DNA of 64,000 bases, from contig CM033110.1 of NCBI GenBank assembly GCA_019321725.1, forward strand, positions 24,235,210-24,299,209, written 5' to 3'. Of this stretch, positions 13,601-26,090 are shown piece by piece. Source of the DNA: Paulownia fortunei (taxonomy: Eukaryota; Streptophyta; Magnoliopsida; Lamiales; Paulowniaceae). The notes under the pieces were generated by a model. That model searched no databases. It was not told the origin of the DNA and saw only the letters and a list, made by a program, of their open reading frames with translations. Each line of letters opens with the position of its first letter. Positions within the stretch are counted from its first letter, which is position 1. A program made the position numbers and the translations under genes.

Positions 13601-13979
13601 ATGACAAAGCTATAGTCGACCGACTCAACCAAAATAAGATAAGTGATTGCTTTCTATCTGTCTTTTTCAATAATCATCATTAACAAAACGAAAAAAAAAA
13701 AAACTCTTTAAGTGGAATCCAATGATTAGAAAACCAAGAGTCCAAATCAATTAAATGTCATGTCGTAACTGAAAAGTTCACATGAATATCCTCCCTCGAT
13801 AGAACTCTTACATGTCATCATTGCCCGAATAAAGTAATCCTCAATCAAATTCACTGCTTCGTTAGTTCATAAACTCTGATGATAAAAGGTTTTTTTACTA
13901 TCACCAAACAATAAACTAATAAGTATAGAAAAACAGCAATCTGCTAGTACTGTGATTCAGTTGGGCAAGAATCAATAAA
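10700..13979. other. Intergenic region between GT17 and glucuronokinase genes
   Basis: The part near 10700-11150 is CT-rich on the plus strand and includes TATATA at about 10846-10853; it probably holds the 5' leader and promoter of the minus-strand GT17 gene. The remainder is AT-rich with homopolymer runs and one 33-bp tandem duplication (listed). No gene was recognised. Confidence 0.5.
13055..13122. repeat. Two-copy 33-bp tandem duplication
   Basis: Two adjacent copies, 13055-13087 and 13088-13120, appear identical in the sequence. The unit contains ATGAGTAATAAGTAATATG. Confidence 0.85.
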
Positions 13980-16900
13980 ATGGCGGGTGATAAAAGTGCG
14001 GAGATCAAGCACAGAGCATATGCTCGGGTCGGGTTGTTAGGGAATCCGAGCGATGTGTACTATGGGCGTACGATATCATTCAGCCTCGGCAATTTCTGGG
14101 CTTCGGTTAAATTGGAGCCTTCCAAAGATTTGGTGATCGTTCCTCACCCAACGCACGATCTAGTTCAATTTGATTCCCTCTCCCATCTGGTCACTTTCTC
14201 TCTCTTTTTTCTCGTCCTTTTTTTTTTTTTCTGTCTTTATAGATCATTTTTCGTTGAAAAGAATAGCGTGATAGGATTTTGTAGGTTGTGATTTGGCTAT
14301 TTGTTTGAGTTAGGTGCTGGTTCTAGATGATGGGGTTTCATGAAGTTGTTAAATATGATTAAAGGTTGTTACTTTTTGAGTATATCTTATTGATGGTTAA
14401 TGGAGATTGAATTGTTGCTGGAAAGAAAATGGTACTATGGTTGGTGTTGATTTGATGGTGTTCTAGAAATTGCTTGTTTTGATGTATTGCTGGTACTTTT
14501 GTTTTAAATCTTATTGATGGTTAATTGAGACCAAATCCTGTTTGGCAAGACAAATGATAATATAAGGTTGCTAGTGATTTGTTCTGAAATTCGTCTGCAT
14601 TTTGGTTGTGGCCGGCTTTGGATGATGGTGTTCTTCAAATTATTGGTTTTGATTCGATGGTGCTACTTTTTATAGTTTGTATCACGTAATGGTTGACATA
14701 GATTGACTTTTAGCTGAAAATAAGAATGAATTTAAAGGATCACTATTGATATTTTCCAAAATTTGTTTGCATTTCTGGTTGTGGTATTGGATGATAGGAT
14801 TCTTAAAATATTTTGTTTAGATCCAACGTTGTTACTTTCAGTTGAAATCTTGATTGAATTTTTGCTGAAATCTATTAATTTTTTGTAGGTTAACCGGTTG
14901 CAAAGTGATGGTTACTATGGTGGGGTACGTCTGCTTATGGCGATTTGTAAAATTTTCCATGGGTATTGCAAGGATAATGGTATCAGTTTACACGAAGGAA
15001 ACTTTAGGCTGTCTTATGATACAAACATCCCTCGTCAGGTAGCGCTTATGTTCTTCAGTGTTTATCTCCATTGAATGGTTTCACTTCCCAAGCATCATAA
15101 GATAAGTTTCCCAAATGTATTAATATCTAAATTCATCATTCTTGATTCAAGTTATTGGTATGAAATGGAAATCAACATCCAAATGGTGCAGCCTTTAGTC
15201 CTTTATCACTTTCATGCATTTAGGGCATGCCTGCCAGTGCATGCTTATACATTTTTCCCATGAGCATGCACTTCTACTCCATGGTGACGGGAAGATACCA
15301 TGAGAAGAGGAAAATGAAAACTTACCTCCATATAAATTTGTAGAGACTAGATATGAACTTTTTTATCTTATCTAAGGATTTGAAGCAAAAGTCTAATTTG
15401 GTTTTTTAGCACAAATTGAATTGTCGAAAAAGATCGTGATGTCATTTGCGTCCTGGTAATACGAGATTCCAGGATATTACCTGCTCTTAGAAGCCTCCTA
15501 GGAGCTAAAACTATACAGTTTTACCCAAAATTGCATCAACTAAAACTTGAGAATCTGATTACATGTAGTCCTTTCCCATTTATATAACAAAATAATGAAT
15601 GTTTTCAAGATCACAAGAATAACAATTTTCTAACTTGATCCGAAAGAGAAAGAGACAACTGATTGTTTCATTCAGTTGTAGTACAAGGTTTTTGGGATAG
15701 GATTTCTAGTTGGTACACTTGAAAATGAAAGCAGAGAACAATTGATTGATGTTCTACATCCTTAAACTTTTGGTTTCATTTCTTTATGACAAACTTGCAA
15801 AATAATTGCACAACTTAACATGCAGTTGGTTCTTTTTTTTTGAATGTTTTGCTTTACTGTAAATAGTTCAGATACCAATTCTGTATAGTCTTGGATTGTC
15901 TTGATCAAAGAAAATAGTAGTAATTTTTCTACTTCCAAATCTTTTTCATACTTACATTTCTCCTAGATAGGTCATTTTGCATATCCTTTCCAGGAAATGA
16001 AAGTATAAATTGTGTTTGTTAACTATAAGTTGATTTTATTATGCTTGGGCATATATCATTCTATTTTTTCCTAGATATAACCCAAACAATTTGTTTTGTT
16101 GTATCAGACAGGGCTTTCAGGTTCCAGTGCTATTGTCTGTGCTGCTCTTAGCTGCCTTCTTGATTTCTATGAAGTCAGGCACCTGATTAAAGTTGAAGTC
16201 CGGCCAAACCTGATACTTAATGCTGAGAAGGAACTAGGTATTGTTGCTGGTCTCCAGGATAGAGTAGCTCAGGTCTATGGGGGCCTTGTCTATATGGTAT
16301 GCAATGAGACTGGCACTTCTTTTGTAGAAGTGAAATTATTTTTATGTGTCTCTTGATGATTTTTTCCCTTAGGATTTTAACAAAAAACACATGGAAGACT
16401 TGGGGCATGGCGAATATGAACCCATGGACATAGGTCTTCTTCCGCCACTATATCTTATCTATGCTGATAATCCCAGTGATTCTGGTAAGGTAATAATCTT
16501 ATCATGAATATACCATTCTGTTCTTTAATCTCATTCAATTCGGTAGGCATTATTGAGTAGAACAAATAATTTACTTTATTTTATGCTTAATTTGTTAGCT
16601 ACTACTGTATTATAATATACCTCTGTACAATTTGTTTACGACAAATTTGACCGAAAAATGAGATAGAAAGAAGAAAAACATGATGTTGATTCATATTATT
16701 AGGATTTGATAAAGAGTGTTAGTTATTTGAATGTTGTCTTTGGCCTTAATTGGAGGACGTTCTGTCCGACTGACTTCATCATGCTTCCGTTTCATTTGAT
16801 GAATATGTATGTGTGTGTTACAAAGGTTGAGGCGCAGAGGCAGTTGGATCTTTTCTTTCTTGCATGATGACCATGTGATGCCAGTTCTGTAAACATGTAT

Positions 16901-17686
16901 TAACGAAAGATCATTGTAATACAGGTACATAGTACAGTTCGAGAAAGGTGGTTAAATGGTGATAAGTTCATTATATCTACAATGGAAGAGGTTGCAAATA
17001 TTGCATTAGAAGGACGGACAGCATTGGTTGAGAAGGACTATGCCAAATTTGCAATCCTCATGAATCGTAACTTCGATTTACGAAGGTAAGAGTGTGCGCA
17101 CAATTAGGACTGATAGAGACTTCTGGCTCTTATTTGCTCAGATATTTTGAGCTTTGTTTCCAACTTTACTAGCTTATATATATCGGCCTGAGTTTCGCTA
17201 AATGGATAGTGTTAGAAGTATCATATAGGATATATCGCTCCTGTCCACTCAGCTGCATTTGCTTGGCACTTATAAATATACTTGAAGCAATCGCACTAGA
17301 AATATTCTGTGATAATTTTGTAATACGAACTCCTGTTAGTTTCCCTGGCAAACTCTGCATCTCATTTTGTACTTGTTTGCTCAACATGCAACATAATCTT
17401 CTACATGAGGTGCTAAATTCAAGTACACGGTTGACTCAGGCAAATGTTTGGTGACGACGTCCTTGGGGCCCTGAACATAGAGATGGTTGAAGTTGCTAGA
17501 CGAGTGGGTGCCGCATCCAAATTTACAGGTAGCGGAGGTGCTGTTGTTGTATTCTGTCCCGAAGGATCTTCGCAAGCAAAGCTTTTGGAAGATGCATGCA
17601 AAACAGCCGGTTTTGTGTTCCAACCAGTTCAAGTTATGCCATCTTTTCTTAGTGAAATCGATTTTGGAACTGTGTCATCAAAATGA
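13980..17686 (+). CDS. GLCAK1: Glucuronokinase (GHMP kinase)
   Basis: Six exons: 13980-14189, 14889-15038, 16108-16296, 16373-16489, 16925-17085 and 17440-17686, all GT-AG and phase-consistent, giving 357 aa, near the usual length. Family knowledge: the enzyme phosphorylates D-glucuronic acid at C1 with ATP, in the cytosolic myo-inositol oxygenation route to UDP-glucuronate for cell-wall polymers. Seen here: the GHMP N-terminal motif [11 protein letters not shown] in exon 1, the glycine/serine-rich ATP loop TGLSGSSA at the start of exon 3 (about residues 121-128), and the C-terminal [11 protein letters not shown] motif in exon 6. The start ATG at 13980 gives MAGDKS, with the kinase fold beginning directly and no targeting peptide. 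The intron between exons 2 and 3 is the longest, about 1.07 kb. Identification is strong; number of paralogues is unknown. Confidence 0.92.
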
Positions 17687-18236
17687 AAACTTGATGATTG
17701 TATTCGTCCTTGCTTGCGTTAACTTCAAGACGATCAATTTCATTCAATTCTTTATTTCTTCCCATGCATGAGCACAAATAGTATACCTATCCAACATATA
17801 CATTAAGAGTATTGTAACGTACTGCGACTCTAAGCCTCAATATCGTCTACTTGATTGTATTTTTCTGGAGTTTAGAGGTTCAAATAAATCATATTCCTCA
17901 TATTTTGGGGAAGATTTGAAGAAAAATATGGAAAAATCTGGAATTTATAGAAATTTCTATAAAACATTAGAGGATTCTATCTAGAACTTTCCATACAAAT
18001 ATAAAACATTGTTAAATATTTTAGAGTATTCATGAGAACTCTAGAGAAATGTAAAAAAATCAGGAGATATTAGGTTTTAGAAAATCTAATCCTTATGTTA
18101 TTTATACTAGAAAATCCTCTTATCTTAAACACTTTGTTATACATTTTTCTTTGGTCAAACATTCTTTGATCACTTCATATCCTTTCTTCTTACAGTAGCA
18201 TGAGGGCTTTCAATAATTCAGTATAATAGCATCAAC

Positions 18237-18310
18237 ACTTTATCTTGTATCCAAGTTTGTGCATGCCAAAGTTCGTTACTTTATCTTGTATCCAAGCTTG
18301 TGCGTGCCAG
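18237..18310. repeat. Two-copy 41-bp tandem duplication
   Basis: The unit beginning CTTTATCTTGTATCCAAG occurs twice in direct succession with a few mismatches, at an offset of 41 bp. Confidence 0.7.
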
Positions 18311-18397
18311 GGAGCTGATAAACCTCAAATGATATTGACAACTAATCACGAAACTTGCAGGGAAGTTGTGGCCTTCGACTCTAAAAAAATTGAAATA

Positions 18398-18470
18398 TTT
18401 AAATTATTAAATGCATATTTAGAAGCACTTTTATTTAAATTATTAAATGCATGTTTGGAAGCACTTTTAT
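18398..18470. repeat. Two-copy 36-bp tandem duplication
   Basis: TTTAAATTATTAAATGCAT followed by GAAGCACTTTTA repeats once at a 36-bp offset, with two or three substitutions. Confidence 0.75.
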
Positions 18471-20344
18471 AATAAAAGTTTATTTGAAAAATAAATTTTT
18501 CATTAAGTGTTTTTTTTAAAGTTATTTGATGAAAGTCATTTTAGAAAAGTGTTTTAAAACTAAAAGTTCATTTTTCATATGCAACTATGTTTAGTAAACT
18601 AGTTGAAAACTGTATTTTTAACATGTATTTAATAATATTTTCCCTACTTATATTAAAAATTTATTATGCGGCATTTGAATCCTCAAATTGCTATATATAT
18701 TTTTTTAACAATACTTTAATAACTTATAATATTATATTTTTCGTCAATTATTAATTTAATATCTTTTTGTGGAGTTGTTCAAAGAAAATTCGTAAATTAA
18801 ATTAATAAAAAAAAGTACTAACTTATAGTTTCATTTTCTCTTCCACGATTGTCCCTTTAATTTTTTTAAGTAATTGAAATCAACAACTATTTTAATACCA
18901 TTCTTTCAAAAATATAATATTATTGTTAAAAGTAGACTAAATGAATTTGAGAAATCTAATTGAAAAGAAGAATACATAGCATGTTGTAAAAAAAATTCAA
19001 ATAAGCAAAAATACAAATAATATCAAATTAAAAAAAATACAGCTCATAAAAAAAATAGAGCATGAAATACATATTGTATAATAAAATGAGTTTGCAAATT
19101 TAACTATATAATAAAATGAGTTTGTAATTTTATTAAATTGAAAATCATCTCAATTTCAATTAATTGGTAATATTTTTAAACTAATAAAGGTGTACAACTC
19201 AATAAAAAAAAAGTTAAATAATAAAAAACTTTTGATTCGTACTTGTGTAAAATTTTAAAAGAATTAACATTAGTTTTAAAGAGTTTTCAATGTAAAAAGG
19301 TATTCGGGTAAGGTTAATATGCGTAGTATAGATAGAAAGAGAGGCGATAAAATATAAAAGTACCAACTTTTTAATAACTTCAAAATAAAAGTGCAGGAAA
19401 TGAGTTTTGAGAAGTTTTGGACTTTTTGAAATGTGACTTATTCTAAAAGTTTATCCAATATAAATCACCGAACACCTAAAAAATTTATCTTTTTAAAAAT
19501 TAAAAATATCTATTTTTCTAATATTTAAAAAAAAAAAATTCTATCTCACCTCAATATCTGAATTTTCTGGCTCAAAGTTTAATCTCCGCCCGCATTGCTA
19601 ATGTATTGTCTCAACATCCTATATAGGCCCAAAGTTTATGGGAAACACCACTTTAATTTCTTTAAAAGCATATGAGATTATTTATAGTTTTGATAATTGC
19701 TAATGCTCTTGTCTCAATAAAATTAATATCAATAATTTCTCTTGTTTTGTAAAATTGGTCCTAATCAATAACCAACTAATTCATGTTTGTGTCAAACTAA
19801 TCAATTAGATATTCATGATAATATATGGATCTTCAAAGTACACCTATATTTGTACAAGTAATCTACTAAATATAAAAATAACATAATTACTATATCGAAG
19901 TTCTTCAAAAATAAAAGAATCTTGCATGATGATGTCAAATCAGTGATCTTTGTATAAACTAAGAAAAATTATATAGTTGTTCTGATTATTTTTTTCTTTG
20001 ATTTTCTTTCTTTTTTTTTTATTTGCTCGCAATCAAAGAGTGCAAAGTGTTAAGAAGAAAAAATATGTAAGGTAGATATAGAAGTAACTTTTTTAATTAA
20101 AATTAGCATTTTAGTAAATTTTAAAACCTTGACAGTCCCTTATCCACTAAAATTAGGAATTACGGTGCATTTAATAATTTAGAAACTTTCTAATCCATTA
20201 ATCAGAATTTCCCCTTCTTATTTTCCTATGATAGTGTTAAAGACAAAGTGCAACTTTAGCATGTCACGGAAGATTCAGGCCGCAACTTAGACACACACAT
20301 CAATCATAAGATTTATCTATGCGTAAAAGCTTTGTACTAAACGG

Positions 20345-23300
20345 ATGACAATGGCGAAATCGTTGCACCTACATCTCCTCCTCCACCTCCGCCGCTCCAA
20401 GTCCATGTATGCCTCTCCAACGATGACGTTGCGCCTTCTTTCCCTTCCCTCAAAACCAATAAAATGCACTTCCCCAAGATTCTTGTCCACCACAGCCACT
20501 CCATACCCACTCCAATACGAAATGATTATCTCCCGCCCCGCCAACCCCCCTCATCCGCAACCCCCCGCCGTCGCTCACCAGCCGCCCTCCCTAAGTCCCA
20601 ATCCGAAGATTCAGGACTCGACCCGGATATGGGTTTCGACGCATGGGTCGATAAAAAGCTATCCAGCAAAGATACTGATAATAGCAAAGATACTGATACT
20701 GATAATAATAACAGAGAACCAGTCATGGACAAGGCTAAGAGAAAGTATTATAATAAAAGGAGGAAAAGAATGTATGGAGAATCGTCGTCGGACGAGGAAA
20801 ACGGTCGTCGGGGGAGCGACAGTGATTTTATTGAGTTAAAGCAGGAGGTGGTGGAGCTTCGAACTCTGCATAAGAGAGAGGAAGAATTGTACTTTTACGA
20901 CGCTTTTGCTTACCCGTGGGAGAAAAACAAGCACTACAAGATGGTTTATCAATTGGAGAAGAAGTATTTCCCCGATCAGTGTTTTGATAAGGCGTTTCTG
21001 GAGCCGGGGAAACCCAATGCGAAACAGGGGAAGAAGGAAGTGGGGAGTAAAGGTGTGGAAGCGACGGGTGAGGATGATAGAGGGTTGTTTTTTTTTGAGG
21101 AGAGTGAGAAAGAAGGTAAGGATGTGAAAGTTGAAGATGTTACGGAGAAGAAAGTGGGGGATTTCTTCAAGTGTTTGAAGAAATTCCCCAATGAAAATGG
21201 TGGAGACGTTGCGGTTGTGGAGCCGTTTCTTTCGACGAGGAGTGTTGGGCTTCCGCCGAAATGGGATGGTCCCAATGGGACTGTGGTTTTGGTGAACAAA
21301 CCTAAAGGTGAACTCTTTTGTACTATTTCCAGTGGCTTCAGAATTTTCGAGTCTGGGTTAGAGGTTTTTGGTTTCCCAGGTCTGATGAATCTCATAACTG
21401 TTAGAGGGTTCTGATGTTAGATTATGAATCATAATTTTGCCATGAAATTTATTGGTATGTAGAACTTAAAATGTTATGTACTTAAACCTTTCCAAAAAAA
21501 AAGGGAAAAAACCTAACTTCCTATTGACCAAAAAGAAGAAAAAGAGGAATAATAGCGGCATGTAAATAAGAAGTGCATCCAAGTTTCCAACTTGCAAGCC
21601 ACAGTGAAGTTCAAGGAAATATTTGCTTGTCCTCTCTCCATATCAAAGGTTGGAGATTCTATTTATATAAACTCTAAATTATCAGTGTAGCTGATATTCT
21701 AGTTGACATTTTGAGGTTGAGATCCACATAGGCCTCTAAACACTTGCACTGCATGCTAATTACATGCAGGAGCAATGAGAACTCTTTTGCTCTCTGAATT
21801 GTGGAGTTGCTTTGAGCGGACGAGTTTTTTCAAATTCCTCCTTTTCTAATGCTAGCATTTCCAAATTGGTTTAACAAGGAAATAAACTAATAGCCAGTTT
21901 AAACAGGTTGGACTTCATTTACAGTTTGCGGAAAGCTGCGACGCCTGGTTAAAGTGAAAAAGGTGATTCTTATCTTTTAACACAGGGGATGGACGCCCTC
22001 ATTGTACTTTTACTGATATTCATCCCACAAACTTATCATTCACAGGTTGGCCATGCTGGAACTCTAGATCCTATGGCAACTGGTTTATTGATTGTATGTG
22101 TAGGTAAAGCTACCAAGCTGGTCGACAGGTAACCTACAATGTGCATCTCAAATTTTATTGCCAGAGAACATTCGATAAATATTGTATTGAGTATGTATAG
22201 ATAAGATACCTGTTATCTTTTTTAACTAATATATAAAGGTGCTTTCTCTTCAAATATTTCCGTACTTTTTTCTTGCAGATACCAAGGCATGATAAAGGGA
22301 TACAGTGGAATCTTCCGTTTAGGAGAAGCCACCTCAACCTGGGATGCTGATTCACCAGTGTGTTTATTTTCTTGAATATAACTAGTGGCTACTTTTTTTT
22401 TATTTCTCGAGGTCTTGGCGTTGAGTTGTTTATTATGAATTAGGAAGTTTTATGTTGGCCTTATTTCTTTCTCAGCCAAGTAGAAGTTGGTCATTATTTG
22501 TTTTTATTCGACTTTTAAGGTTAGAGCTGATACAGTTGCTAAATACCATGGAGTTTAAAATACTGAACTTTGGTATGTGAAACAAAGGGCAACTTTACGA
22601 TTCTTTGGTTCAAGAAATTAATGTATAATGAAGTAACTACTGGTAGCTGAATTTTGAACCAACAATATAGTACTGATGAGGGTCACTACAACCACTGCGA
22701 AGATTTTTGGTGTTGCCATTTAGTTCATTTGACAAGCTGAGTTGAAAACCATTTCATCAGGCAAGTTTCTGAAGCTTGGTGAGGGTCCACACCATTAGAA
22801 CCAATATTTTTAAAGAAATTACAAGGTTTTTCATTGACAGATAGCAATATGATATCATTCTCTTTCCTTTTGCATTTACATGTGGGCTTGAATAAGTGAA
22901 GATTGTGGATTTTGTTATTCAGGTCATCCAACGGGAGCCTTGGGAACACATTAAGGATGAGGATATAAAGAAAGCTGCAGCATCCTTTTGTGGAGAGATA
23001 TGGCAAGTCCCTCCAATGTTCTCTGCTATCAAAGTAAGGTTTCTGCCACCATAGCTTGTAGCTTGTTTTCTTTATCTCATTGAAAAATACACTCTGCTTC
23101 TTCCGTAAACTTGCATTTCAGTACCGATGAAAAAGTATCATGGGAGAAGTGAGTGGCAGCAAAAGTGATGTGTTAACATGCAATTTGTGACTGCACATGG
23201 TTGTGTTGTTGCAAATTCTGAGCTGCTAACTCCCCTGGGCTAAATATTCGTACTGATTAAATCTTTTAATATTGTGGAATATACTTGTTTTTGCATTCAA

Positions 23301-25520
23301 AAATGTGAAAACTCAATAGTTTCTGCTCCTGGCATAGAAAGAATACCTTCATTAAACACACAAAAAATGTTTGGAAAGTAAAACTTGCAAGACATTTTTA
23401 CAATGAACTTTATATGATGGATTAATAAATGGAATGCCAAAACATATTTTATTGATGAGGTTCTACATTTTCCAAAGGGATATAAAAATTGGTTTTGGTT
23501 GAATAATGAGCTGTAAATATATAGAAAAGAAATCATACTATATAATTGCTTTAAGTTGTCAAGTGGAGATTCCAAGAACTTTTTAGGGGATCAATAGCTT
23601 GAAATTATTATCATTTCACAATTCGATGAACATTTGATTCTTGGACTTTCTTTTTTTTGCACTTGTGATATTTCTTTATATTGTAGGTTGGAGGAGAGAG
23701 GATGTATGAGAAAGCTAGAAAAGGAGAAAGCATTGAACTTTCGCCTAGACGGATTTCAATATTCAATTTCGATATTGAACGAAGTTTAAATGACAGGTTG
23801 TCAGAAGATACCAATATTTAATCTAGTGATTATGCTTCACATATGTTTTAGCTATGAGATAATTAATCAACATTTCTCTGGCATGTTTTATTTCTTCTCC
23901 ATTTTGAGCTTGATGTTAAATGGCATATTGGCATCCTTTATTTCTTCTCCATTTCGAGCTTGATGTTAAATGGCATATAGCTAAAGATTGCGTGGATTTT
24001 TGTGCTGTTGTGATGTTTCATACATGCAATAAGTGTAGCACTTCGTATAATTAACACTCAACCAGGCATGCCTTAAATGTCCATCTTGTGCAATTAACAC
24101 TCAACCAGGCATGCCCTAAATGTCCATCTTGTACATCCTTTTAGCATTTTGGCCCATTATACTTCTTTCGATTGTACTGATTGACCCGTAGTGGTTGGAA
24201 AACGTGAGGGGAGAAAACATGCTAGGTTCAAGGTGACTGTATACGTTCCCTCTGCTACTCTTCTTTGTAAACCATGAAAATATTACTCAACATACTGTTA
24301 GTTTTTTTTTTTTTTTAACAATCTGCCTTTGATAACTTGATTTGTATTATTATTACTATTTATTTAGATTTAAATACTAATACCTCCATATTCAATGTGT
24401 CTTGCACCGGACCTGTATTCCTTCCTCTCTTCATAGCTGATGCAAATTCTACTATGATAATTTTGTTGAAAGGATTGTCCTCTAGGGCTACCAATTGAGT
24501 TTCGTTTGCTTTTTAGTGTGAATGTGGTATAAATCTATGGAGAGTTGTTGACTTTTAAAATTTTCAGCATTGGAGGGTAGTTTGGTTCTAGCAACACACT
24601 CTGACATATTTCCGGTGCATTAGATGCATGGATGCTTGTCTTCATTATTGTTCTTTGACATCAACAACCATGTATTGTTCCAGTACTCGTGTAAAGCACA
24701 TGTTTTATCTTCCTGGTAGTAAAATGGCTTATTTCTACTTGTTTATACATATTAAATTTTATTCGCAGGCAAAATGTGGTTTTCCGGGTGACTTGTTCGA
24801 AAGGAACTTATGTTCGATCCCTTTGTGCTGATTTTGGGAAGGCTCTAGGCAGGTAGGATACAAATAATGTTTTCTAATCTTGTTAATTGTCTATTAATCT
24901 GACAAGGATCCTTGCATAATACTTATAACTGTTCATTGGCATTAGAATCTAACTGGAGTATAATGTTTTTGTTATTGCCTTTCCCCCTTGTTTTCACTGT
25001 TACAGCTGTGCACATTTGACAGCCTTACGCAGAGATTCAATTGGTGAGGCCCATTTCCCATTGCTTATTCATTTTCTGTTACTCGTGAACATTCTATTAA
25101 TGGAAACATAAATATTCCTATGCAATACCAATTATATAAATAAATAGTTAAGAGACTCAAGCAATCCTGCTGCAATTTATGAACAACTTTGAAGTTAAGA
25201 AACGAGTGATATAGGAGAAAGTAGAATGAAGATGCTGCCGTCTATTGATTCATCAGACAAGACATGATAGATATAAATTCTTTATTGTAATGTCTTATTG
25301 TCTATTGAATCATAATCATCTAGATGCACTTCCCCTTTTCTTGACACACTCAATATTTCAACCCTTCATAGCCTGCACTCTGCATTTTTTTCTCTCTCCC
25401 CTGATTTCTTTCCGCTGTTTTATGTTGATCTGTTCTGCATCTCTTTCAGGAGAATATTCGGCAGATGATGCGTGGGAATTTCAAGAGTTGGAAGAAGAAG
25501 TTACCAAAGGATATATATAG
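20345..25520 (+). CDS. tRNA pseudouridine synthase B (TruB) family protein, organelle-type
   Basis: Nine exons: 20345 (or 20464)-21307, 21907-21962, 22046-22128, 22279-22357, 22923-23033, 23687-23796, 24769-24852, 25006-25043 and 25450-25520, all phase-consistent. TruB enzymes isomerise uridine to pseudouridine, classically U55 of tRNA. The catalytic aspartate lies in [12 protein letters not shown] (exon 3); VNKPKGWTSF spans the exon 1/2 joint, and [18 protein letters not shown] matches the substrate-binding core. A long charged N-terminal extension with [16 protein letters not shown] precedes the domain. The first ATGs (20345, 20351) open an Arg/Ser/Leu-rich organelle presequence, but this is two bases out of frame with the mature part. 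From the ATG at 20464 the in-frame protein is 491 aa and keeps the whole catalytic domain but loses the presequence. The frame change falls around C-runs at 20541-20570. Confidence 0.88.
23887..23978. repeat. Two-copy tandem duplication (offset 50 bp) in TruB intron 6
   Basis: TTTATTTCTTCTCCATTT followed by GAGCTTGATGTTAAATGGCA occurs at 23887 and again 50 bp later with one or two differences. Confidence 0.8.
24049..24134. repeat. Two-copy 43-bp tandem duplication in TruB intron 6
   Basis: AATTAACACTCAACCAGGCA followed by ATGTCCATCTTGT appears twice in succession with one or two mismatches, just downstream of another duplication in the same intron. Confidence 0.85.
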
Positions 25521-26090
25521 TTTTCTTCTTATTAATTCCGTTGTTGCCCATTATTATGGAGCGTCCAGATGAAATGTAAGATTGAATTATTCAACGAGCA
25601 GTCAAGAGTCATTTGTTCTTTTTTCACATTTATTTATAACATTTCTTATTATCATCATACCCATTTGAGGAATGAGTTTATATTTCCAGAGGATGTTTAA
25701 TTTTGAGTGTTTGGGTGCAGCGGAATTTCAAGGCATTCAGACAAGATCTTGTTGAGATGGGGAGGTATTTGTCAGGAGAATTTGGCCGTTATTAAGGGCA
25801 TTCCTTATAGTAAGAACTGATTTTCTGGCCCAAGTATCTTATCTTTTTTTTTTAGAATTAATTTCAGTCTAATAAGAAATGCAATCAAACAATGTAGCTC
25901 ATTTCTATGTAGTAAGCAGAAATATATAGGCACAAGTTTACTAACTTGATTCTTCTAAGACAAAACACCCATAAGGGCGAGTGGAAATTCACCCGAAAAT
26001 GAAAAATGGAGCACAGGTAACTGATACATACAACACTATCAAAATTAGAATGTCTTTTTTCTTTTTTGTGCACGCAGATTTGCAGTAAAC
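25521..26090. other. Convergent intergenic spacer, TruB and DUF707
   Basis: About 570 bp separate two stop codons facing each other. It should hold both 3' UTRs. No gene or clear repeat is seen. Confidence 0.6.

Larger units (their letters stand above)
17687..20344. other. Intergenic region between glucuronokinase and TruB genes
   Basis: AT-rich DNA with no recognised gene. It contains two short tandem duplications (18237-18310 and 18398-18470). The DNA from about 18400 to 19500 has the AAGCACTTTTA/TTGAAAAATAA style of old MITE-like repeats, but I could not define its ends. The last 100 bp should contain the TruB promoter and leader. Confidence 0.45.

Noticed and set aside
20976..21395. 139-codon minus-strand open frame under TruB exon 1
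   Set aside because: It is the antisense shadow of a charged coding exon; its Ser/Pro/Phe-rich composition follows from the plus-strand Lys/Glu codons.
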